64,000 nucleotides of DNA from assembly GCF_025153475.1 (NCBI RefSeq), contig NZ_JANZXA010000009.1, forward strand, positions 124,001 through 188,000, given 5' to 3'. The translations under genes were made by a program, and so were the position numbers. Shown piece after piece: positions 58,211 through 64,000 of this stretch (its first letter is position 1; every line of letters starts with the position of its first letter). Source of the DNA: Novosphingobium mangrovisedimenti. GTDB lineage: Bacteria; Pseudomonadota; Alphaproteobacteria; Sphingomonadales; Sphingomonadaceae. The notes beneath the pieces were generated by a model. That model did no database searches, was not told where the DNA came from, and worked only from the letters and a program-made list of their open reading frames with translations.

Positions 58211-60178
58211 ATGTCCAGCGTGTTGCGCAAATCTGCCCTGATCCTGACCGTTTCCGTAACGGGTATCGGCGCGCCTGCCTGGGCGCAGGACGGCCGTGAA
58301 TGGGACGTGGCGCGCGCCCGTGCGCTGCAGCGACACGAAATGACCGTCCACCAATCGGTCGACCGCTGGAAAATGCTGGTCGCCAACGATCGGCAGGATT
58401 TTTCCACGTATTCCAGCTTTCTGCTGACTTTCCCCGGCTATCCGCAGGAAGAGAAGATTCGCGGATTCGCCGAAAGGGCGCTGTTGGGCGAATCTCCCGA
58501 TCCGCAGACCGTCATCGCCTTTTTCGATCGCTTCCCGCCGCTCAGCAGTGAAGCCGCCGGACGCTACGCCACCGCGCTGGCCGCCGTGCGCCGGTTCGAC
58601 GCGCGCGACAAGGCCGTCGCCGCCTGGCGCGGAGGCAGCCTGGCGCCCAACGCCGAAGCCACCCTGCTCTCCCTCTATCGGGACCAGTTGACCCCGGCGG
58701 ACCACGATGCCCGCATGAACGCCCTGCTCTGGCAGGGAGAAACCGATCAGGCCGAACGGCAGATCTCCTTCGTTTCCGCGGGCAAGCGCAATGTCTTCAT
58801 GGAGCGGCTGGCCCTGCTCCAGGGCTCGGCGCCGGGCAGCCTCGGCCTTGCCCTTCCCTCCAACGTCACGGGCGACCCCGGCTACGTCTACAATCGCGCG
58901 GTCCAGGCACGCAGGTCGGGACGTCTCGGCGATTCAATCTCAATGCTCGTCAATCGCCCCCTGCTGCGCGAACCCGTTCCGGAGCCCGAGAAGTGGGTGA
59001 AGGAGCTGCTTGCCGCCGCGCGCGGCGCCGGCGCCGATGCCGCGGTCAAGATCGCCAGTTCGATCGACGACGCCTTCGAGCCGGGCACCGACATCAGCCA
59101 GCAATCCTATCGCCTGCGCGACGACTATACCTCGCTGGTGTGGCTGGGAGGCACCAAAGCCCTGTGGACGCTCGACGACCCGCGCAGCGCCGCGCCGCTG
59201 TTCTACCGCTATGGCGCCGCCGCGCAAACGCCGGGCACGCGGTCCAAGGGGTTCTACTGGGCCGGACGCGCACTGGCGCAGGCGGGCGATACCCAGGGCG
59301 CCAATCGCTATTTCGAAATGGCGGCGCAGTATCCCCAGTATTTCTATGGCCAGCTGTCACTCGAACGCCTTGGGCGTCCGCTGCCGAACCTCGACACCAC
59401 GCCGCAGGCGGTACCTACGAAGGCAGAGCGCCAGGCCTTCCTGAGCAAGCCGATCACCCATGCGGTGCGCGACGTCGCGCTCCATAACGACTGGCGAACC
59501 ACCGTCCGGTTCTTCCGCGAAATCAGCGACCAGGCACAGAGCGAGGCGGACCACGTTCTTGTCGCCGACCTCGCAAGGGAAATCGGCAGGCGCGATCTCG
59601 CGGTGATCCTCGGCCAGAGCGCCCATGCCGACGGCTTCGGCGAATTCGGCGAAATTTCCTATCCGCTGATCCCCACGCCGCCCGGCACGAACTGGACCAT
59701 GGTCCACGCCATCACCCGGCAGGAAAGCCAGTTCGCCCAGAATGCGATGAGCCATGCCGGCGCGCGCGGGCTGATGCAGCTCATGCCGGGCACCGCGCGC
59801 GAACAGGCGGGCAAGATGGGGCTGCGCTACGATTCCCCGGCGCTGACAGGCGATGCCTCCTACAACATCCGTCTGGGCGACGGCTATTTCGCGCGCATGA
59901 TGGACTACTACGGCGGTGCCACGCCACTGGCCGTGGCCGCCTACAACGCAGGACCCGGCAACGTGAACAAGTGGCTGCGCGCCAATGGCGATCCGCGCAC
60001 CGGCGCGGTGGACTGGATCAGGTGGATCGAGATGATCCCGATCTACGAAACCAAGAACTACGTCCAGCGCGTGCTCGAAAACGCGGTGGACTATGAAGCG
60101 ATATACCCGGACAAATCCGACTATAAGGGGCCGAACAAGCTCACCCGCCTGATGCCGGGCAAGCGCAGCCCGGGCTGA
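58211..60178 (+). CDS. slt: Soluble lytic murein transglycosylase
   Basis: Cleaves peptidoglycan glycan strands in the periplasm. A signal peptide (residues 1-24, ending APAWA) is followed by a long helical superhelical domain (about 40-450), then the C-terminal SLT catalytic domain with the glutamate in ITRQESQF and the block SHAGARGLMQLMPGTA, ending with AVAAYNAGPGNVNKWL. Length is 655 residues. GreB follows in the same direction. Confidence 0.95.
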   Translation: MSSVLRKSALILTVSVTGIGAPAWAQDGREWDVARARALQRHEMTVHQSVDRWKMLVANDRQDFSTYSSFLLTFPGYPQEEKIRGFAERALLGESPDPQTVIAFFDRFPPLSSEAAGRYATALAAVRRFDARDKAVAAWRGGSLAPNAEATLLSLYRDQLTPADHDARMNALLWQGETDQAERQISFVSAGKRNVFMERLALLQGSAPGSLGLALPSNVTGDPGYVYNRAVQARRSGRLGDSISMLVNRPLLREPVPEPEKWVKELLAAARGAGADAAVKIASSIDDAFEPGTDISQQSYRLRDDYTSLVWLGGTKALWTLDDPRSAAPLFYRYGAAAQTPGTRSKGFYWAGRALAQAGDTQGANRYFEMAAQYPQYFYGQLSLERLGRPLPNLDTTPQAVPTKAERQAFLSKPITHAVRDVALHNDWRTTVRFFREISDQAQSEADHVLVADLAREIGRRDLAVILGQSAHADGFGEFGEISYPLIPTPPGTNWTMVHAITRQESQFAQNAMSHAGARGLMQLMPGTAREQAGKMGLRYDSPALTGDASYNIRLGDGYFARMMDYYGGATPLAVAAYNAGPGNVNKWLRANGDPRTGAVDWIRWIEMIPIYETKNYVQRVLENAVDYEAIYPDKSDYKGPNKLTRLMPGKRSPG

Positions 60179-60244
60179 TGCCCGGCTGCCCCCGAGCGGC
60201 AAGAGAGGTTCAATTGGCCCCCAAGGTGCATTAGGGACGCGGCC

Positions 60245-60730
60245 ATGAAACCCGTCGCCCCTCCCATCACCCCGGCAGGCATGGCTGCCCTGCGCGCCCG
60301 TTACGATCATCTGCTGGGCAAGGAACGCCCCGAGATCGTGGAAATCGTGTCGTGGGCCGCGGGCAATGGCGACCGTTCGGAGAACGGCGACTACCTCTAT
60401 GGGCGCAAGCGCATGCGCGAGATCGACCGCGAGCTGGGCCATCTGGCTCGCCGGATGAAGAAGCTGCGCGTGATCGATCCCGCACGGCAGGAAGAGCGCG
60501 GCAAGGTGTTCTTCGGCGCCACGGTCGAACTTGCCGACGAGGACGATGAACGCATCACCGTGACCATCGTCGGCGACGACGAACAGGACGCCTCGGCCGG
60601 ACGGATCGGCTGGAGCGCCCCGCTCGCCCGCGCCCTGCGCGGCGCGGCCATCGGCGACCTGCGCACCGTGCGCCTGCCTTCCGGCGAGAAGGAATGGGAA
60701 ATCATGGCCATCGAATATCCCCGCAGCTGA
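60245..60730 (+). CDS. greB: Transcription elongation factor GreB
   Basis: Rescues backtracked RNA polymerase by stimulating transcript cleavage. The N-terminal coiled coil has the acidic tip region NGDRSENGDYLYGRKRMREID, quoted here by its parts GDRSENGDY and GRKRMREID. The C-terminal FKBP-like domain has VFFGATVELADEDDE. The RSENGDY-YGRKR pattern fits GreB rather than GreA. Length is 161 residues. Confidence 0.92.
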   Translation: MKPVAPPITPAGMAALRARYDHLLGKERPEIVEIVSWAAGNGDRSENGDYLYGRKRMREIDRELGHLARRMKKLRVIDPARQEERGKVFFGATVELADEDDERITVTIVGDDEQDASAGRIGWSAPLARALRGAAIGDLRTVRLPSGEKEWEIMAIEYPRS

Positions 60731-60778
60731 CAGTTTTGCGTTTGATCAAAGTTCCGCGCGCCCTCTCGGCGCTACGCC

Positions 60779-60831
60779 CCCGTCAGTAAACATCGTTGTT
60801 GATTAGCAACGCCGGCAAAACCTGACGGGAG
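60779..60831 (+). promoter_or_regulatory. Structured leader overlapping the ribosome site of the Rieske oxygenase
   Basis: CCCGTCAG (60779-60786) and CTGACGGG (60822-60829) are a perfect eight-base inverted repeat; the second arm contains most of the GGGAG ribosome site (60827-60831). Inside lies a second hairpin, CGTTGTT/AGCAACG (60794-60811) with loop GATT. In RNA the outer stem would hide the ribosome site. Confidence 0.55.
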
Positions 60832-60838
60832 CGGTGTC

Positions 60839-62221
60839 ATGAACGAATTCAGCAAGCTCGAGGCAGCCACGGAAGCGACGCCGGAACCGGTCGTCATTCC
60901 GGTCGAGGCCTATATTTCAGAGAATTACGCCCGCACCGAGCGCGACAAACTGTGGCGCAAGTGCTGGCTGCAGGCCGGCCGCGTGGAGGATCTGCCCGAG
61001 GTCGGCAGCTACATCACCTACGAGATTCTCGACGATTCGGTGCTGATCGTGCGCGTTGCCGAAGGCGATGCCGCGAACGGCGCGGAGGGCAAGATCAAGG
61101 CCTACCGCAACGTGTGCACCCACCGCGGCCGCCGCCTCGTCGACACCCCCAAGGGCGAGCGCAATGCCCACGGCCAGCGCATGAATTTCGTCTGCGGCTT
61201 CCACGCCTGGACTTTCGAGCTGGACGGCAAGGCCAGCTATATCCAGTCGAAGGAAGACTGGGGCCCGAAGCTGTGCGACGAAGTGACCCGGCTTGGCGAA
61301 GTGAACATCGACACCTGGGGAGGCTTCGTGTGGATCAATCTCGATCCCGAAGCCGAGCCGTTGCGCGACTACCTTGAACCCGCAGCCACCATGCTCGATC
61401 CCTTCCAGCTCCAGAACATGCGCCCGCGCTGGCGCAACTGGACGGTGTTCGACTGCAACTGGAAGGTCGCGCTCGAAGCCTTCAACGAGACCTACCACGT
61501 GCCGGGCACGCACCCCGAATTCACCGAGTTCGGCGACTTCACCGGTTGGGGCCGCCCGCAGGGCAAGCACAGCCATATCGGCTACGACACCGGCGAAGGC
61601 CCCAAGGAAAACGCCTCGAAGCTGCGCCTTGGCGCGGGCGATCCGCGCACCACGACGGCGGTGATGCAGAAGTACACCTGGGAAGGCGTCAACACCAACA
61701 CCACCAAGACGCTGGTGGACGTGGCGCAGACCCTGCCCGATGTCCTGCCTGAAGGCACTTCGGCGGCCGAAGTGCTGCGCTACTGGCTCGAAACCTCGCG
61801 CAAGATCGATGCGGAACGCGGCGTGGTCTGGCCCGAGGTCGATCCTGCCCATGTCGCGGCCAGCGGCACTTCGTGGCAAATCTTCCCCAACCAGCAGATC
61901 GGCCACGCGGTGAACAACATGCTCTGCTACCAGGCGCGGCCCTACGGCTACAATCCGGACAAGTGCATCTTCGAAGTCGCAGTCTACGAGCTCTATCCCG
62001 AAGGCGAAGAGGCCGACACCCAGTGGCAATATGCCGACCCGGCGGACTTCCCCCACGTGCTGCTGCAGGACTTCTCCAACATGGCGGCGGTTCAGCAGGG
62101 CATGAAGATGGGTGGCTATGCCGGCAACATGCCCAACCCCAAGGCCGAAGGCGCGGTGATCAGCCTGCACCGCAACCTCGCCCGCTACATGGGCACGGGC
62201 GAGCCGAAGGAACTCGGCTGA
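60839..62221 (+). CDS. Rieske non-heme iron ring-hydroxylating oxygenase, alpha subunit
   Basis: A 460-residue oxygenase. The Rieske cluster ligands are C93 and H95 in NVCTHRGRR and C119 and H122 in VCGFHAW. The mononuclear iron site is H220 and H225 in NETYHVPGTH with D411 in LLQDFSNMAAVQQGM. Such enzymes insert oxygen into aromatic or steroid-like substrates and need a separate reductase and ferredoxin, which are not adjacent. The substrate is unknown. No beta subunit gene follows, so it may be an alpha-only type. Confidence 0.92.
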   Translation: MNEFSKLEAATEATPEPVVIPVEAYISENYARTERDKLWRKCWLQAGRVEDLPEVGSYITYEILDDSVLIVRVAEGDAANGAEGKIKAYRNVCTHRGRRLVDTPKGERNAHGQRMNFVCGFHAWTFELDGKASYIQSKEDWGPKLCDEVTRLGEVNIDTWGGFVWINLDPEAEPLRDYLEPAATMLDPFQLQNMRPRWRNWTVFDCNWKVALEAFNETYHVPGTHPEFTEFGDFTGWGRPQGKHSHIGYDTGEGPKENASKLRLGAGDPRTTTAVMQKYTWEGVNTNTTKTLVDVAQTLPDVLPEGTSAAEVLRYWLETSRKIDAERGVVWPEVDPAHVAASGTSWQIFPNQQIGHAVNNMLCYQARPYGYNPDKCIFEVAVYELYPEGEEADTQWQYADPADFPHVLLQDFSNMAAVQQGMKMGGYAGNMPNPKAEGAVISLHRNLARYMGTGEPKELG

Positions 62222-62227
62222 ATATCG

Positions 62228-62265
62228 GCAAGCCCCGCACCTGTACCGGCAGACGCGGGGTTTGC
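62228..62265. terminator. Hairpin between the Rieske oxygenase and DUF347 genes
   Basis: GCAAGCCCCGC (62228-62238) pairs with GCGGGGTTTGC (62255-62265) over 11 positions, one of them G-U. It starts a few bases after the oxygenase stop and lies between convergent genes. A weak T-rich end favours termination on the plus strand. Confidence 0.65.
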
Positions 62266-62269
62266 CTGT

Positions 62270-63037
62270 TCAGGCTACCGCGACATGGCGCCCCGCGCGT
62301 TGCGGCAGAACCACGATCAGCAGGATCATCGCAGCGCCGAGCGCCATCGACGCCATCGGACGGCTGAGATCAAGCCCGCCATGGGCAAAAGGCTTGTCGA
62401 GGAAATCACCCACCGTCGCACCGAGCGGACGGGTGAGGATAAAGGCGCTCCAGAACAACAGCACGGGGCTCGTACGCGTCGTCTTCCACAAGACCACGAG
62501 GGCCAGCAGCAGCCCGCCGAACAGCATCGCCCCGCCCAGATAGCCGAAACCGCCATCGTCGGCAGCCCAATCGCCGACCGCGGTGCCCAGCGTCTGGGAA
62601 AACGTGATCGTCAGCCAGTAGAACACCTCGGACCGGGGCGTGCCGACCGTTTCCACCGAAACGGACCCCAGAACCGCCTTCCAAACCGCCAACGAAACCG
62701 CCACACAGCCGGCCAGCAGCAAAGCGCCGCCCGGATAGCCGATGCCCAGCGAACGCGTCGCGAAATCGGCCATGGTCGTACCGGCCGTGGTCGAGGCAAC
62801 GATGGTCGCCCAGTACAGAAAGGGATAATATTGGCGCGCGCGGATTTGCGCTGCCACCAGCGTGAGCAGGGGCACCACGAAGATCGCCGTGCTGACGAGG
62901 TATCCCATGTCGTAACTCATCGATAGGGTATCGCCGCCGGTCTCGCCCAGCGTGGTCGCAAGGATCTTGATGACCCAGAACCCGAGCGTCACCGCCGGGA
63001 CCTTGGCCATCGCAGAAGAAGCGCTTTCGTTCATCAT
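62270..63037 (-). CDS. DUF347-repeat integral membrane protein
   Basis: A 255-residue membrane protein with about eight hydrophobic segments. It is built from four related repeats whose cores read TTLGETGGDTLSM, TTAGTTMADFATRS, QTLGTAVGDWAAD and RPLGATVGDFLD. This is the DUF347 pattern (COG4705), of unknown function; the conserved acidic residues inside membrane segments suggest transport. The start at 63037 (tandem ATG ATG) has AAGG seven bases upstream. Confidence 0.83.
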   Translation of the reverse strand: MMNESASSAMAKVPAVTLGFWVIKILATTLGETGGDTLSMSYDMGYLVSTAIFVVPLLTLVAAQIRARQYYPFLYWATIVASTTAGTTMADFATRSLGIGYPGGALLLAGCVAVSLAVWKAVLGSVSVETVGTPRSEVFYWLTITFSQTLGTAVGDWAADDGGFGYLGGAMLFGGLLLALVVLWKTTRTSPVLLFWSAFILTRPLGATVGDFLDKPFAHGGLDLSRPMASMALGAAMILLIVVLPQRAGRHVAVA

Positions 63038-63197
63038 CAACCTTCCGATCGTCGCATCGCGGCACGGGCCGGGCATGACCATGGACAACCAGCCTGCACA
63101 GCAGGCCCAGACCGAATACCGCTTCAGGCGATGAGACGCCGCCGCCGGGCACGACCCGCAGCTTCAGATGTGTCAGGTAAACTGCGGCCCGGCGCGC

Positions 63198-64000
63198 TCA
63201 GCGCGCCATGCGGTTCCAGGCGTCGAGCGCGGCGATCTTGTAGGCTTCGGCGAGCGTCGGGTAGTTGAAGGTATTCTCGATGAAATAGTCGATCGTGCCC
63301 TTCAGGTTGAGCACGGCCTGCCCGATGTGGATCAGCTCGGTCGCCCCCTCGCCGATGATGTGGACGCCCAGCAGGCGGCGGGTCTTGTTCGAGAAGATCA
63401 TCTTCATCAGCCCCTGCTCCAGCCCCATGATGTGGCCGCGACTGGTTTCGCGGAAGCGTGCGATGCCGGTCTCGTAATTGATGCCCCGGTCACGTACTTC
63501 CTGCTCGCTCATCCCCACGGTCGAAATCTCCGGTACCGCGTAGATACCGTAAGGGAAAAACGCCGGCGCCGGCGGCAGCGGAAGGCCGAAGGCATGGCAG
63601 GCGGCGATGCGTCCCTGCTCCATCGAGGTCGAGGCAAGGCTGGGAAAGCCGATCACATCGCCCGCGGCGTAGATGTGCGCGACGTCGGTCTGGTAAGTCT
63701 CGGGATTGATCGAGAGGCGCCCGCGCACATCCGTAGTCAGGCCGCAATTGTCCAGGCCTAGATCTGCAGTCGCGCCCATCCGGCCGGCACAGTAGAGCAG
63801 CATGTCGGTACGTACCACACGCCCGTCCCTGAGCGTGGTCAGAACGCGCCCGTCCGCGCCCTTCTCCACTTTGTCCACCGGTGCGCCGAGCCGGAAAGCC
63901 ACCCCGCGATCGCGCAGCTGATGGACGAATTCATCGATGATCTCGCGATCGACGAAATCCAGAAAGCTCGTACGCGGCTCGATCACGGTCACCGCCACAT
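63198..64000 (-). CDS. sthA: Soluble NAD(P) transhydrogenase (C-terminal part, runs off window)
   Basis: The last 267 codons of a flavoprotein disulfide reductase-type enzyme that equilibrates NADH and NADPH. Visible parts are the end of the NAD domain (LLYCAGRMGATADLGLDNCGL), the FAD block IYAAGDVIGFPSLASTSMEQGR, and the C-terminal dimer domain ending NTFNYPTLAEAYKIAALD. The C-terminal HxxxxE pair of disulfide reductases is not seen, as expected for SthA. The active-site region lies outside the window. Confidence 0.92.
   Translation of the reverse strand, partial: VAVTVIEPRTSFLDFVDREIIDEFVHQLRDRGVAFRLGAPVDKVEKGADGRVLTTLRDGRVVRTDMLLYCAGRMGATADLGLDNCGLTTDVRGRLSINPETYQTDVAHIYAAGDVIGFPSLASTSMEQGRIAACHAFGLPLPPAPAFFPYGIYAVPEISTVGMSEQEVRDRGINYETGIARFRETSRGHIMGLEQGLMKMIFSNKTRRLLGVHIIGEGATELIHIGQAVLNLKGTIDYFIENTFNYPTLAEAYKIAALDAWNRMAR

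Noticed and set aside
60741..60750. TTTGATCAAA palindrome upstream of the Rieske oxygenase, considered as an FNR/FixK box
   Set aside because: The consensus is TTGAT-N4-ATCAA. Here the half-sites are fused with no spacer, so it does not fit.

Overview
The window reads as one contiguous piece of a high-GC alphaproteobacterial chromosome, most likely a sphingomonad (Novosphingobium / Erythrobacteraceae type). The grounds are a SciP-type CtrA inhibitor, a CckA-type hybrid kinase, GAAC-N7-GAAC SOS boxes of the alphaproteobacterial kind, a KorAB 2-oxoglutarate:ferredoxin oxidoreductase, a subclass B3 metallo-beta-lactamase, and short palindromic intergenic repeats that I recall as common in sphingomonads. 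Coding density is high and no gene-free stretch exceeds 300 bases. I saw no rRNA, tRNA, CRISPR array, prophage, insertion sequence or replication origin.

Layout. 1-6.2 kb: the start of dnaE, a membrane diguanylate cyclase, a Yip1-like membrane protein, glutathione peroxidase, a small unknown protein, and a lolD plus single lolC/E-type permease pair. 6.4-9.1 kb: purF, an SDR and a PilZ protein. 9.1-15.8 kb (minus): cyclopropane fatty acid synthase, photolyase, a DUF457 membrane protein and korB-korA. 16.1-21.8 kb: rppH, a repeat island, a TPR protein, an rsmB-like methyltransferase, a second repeat element, guaB and an M28 peptidase. 22-29.3 kb: a zinc metallopeptidase, a charged exported protein, an FMN-dependent hydroxy-acid dehydrogenase, an OYE/TMADH-like flavoenzyme, and a BlaI-M56 peptidase operon with its operators and terminator. 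29.3-34.6 kb: an exported unknown, sdhCDA without sdhB, a B3 metallo-beta-lactamase and prmA. 34.6-41.4 kb: a degenerate PilZ protein divergent from sciP, then ligA, a DUF2165 protein, a GNAT enzyme, recN and bamD. 41.6-47.7 kb: a CPA2 antiporter, an exported unknown, glsA and alaS. 47.8-54.5 kb: a ClC channel, recA, cckA, a DUF2062 protein and smpB. 54.6-64 kb: a SnoaL-like protein, an S9 peptidase, dapA, slt, greB, a Rieske oxygenase, a DUF347 protein and the end of sthA.

Three themes connect the genes. Genome maintenance is strong: dnaE, phr, ligA, recN and recA, with matching SOS boxes at recA and recN and a possible general-stress (EcfG) promoter at the photolyase. Cell-cycle control appears as cckA, in a translationally overlapping smpB-DUF2062-cckA operon, and as sciP with two GANTC methylation sites and a CtrA-like half-site in its promoter. 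Envelope and antibiotic response appears as LolD/C, BamD, Slt, the B3 beta-lactamase and a BlaI/M56 pair whose periplasmic part is not a penicillin-binding domain.

No obviously new multi-gene system stands out. The candidates most worth following are the BlaI-M56 pair with its unusual sensor region, the smpB-DUF2062-cckA coupling, the structured leader before the Rieske oxygenase, the direct repeats before the S9 peptidase, and three families of palindromic repeats.
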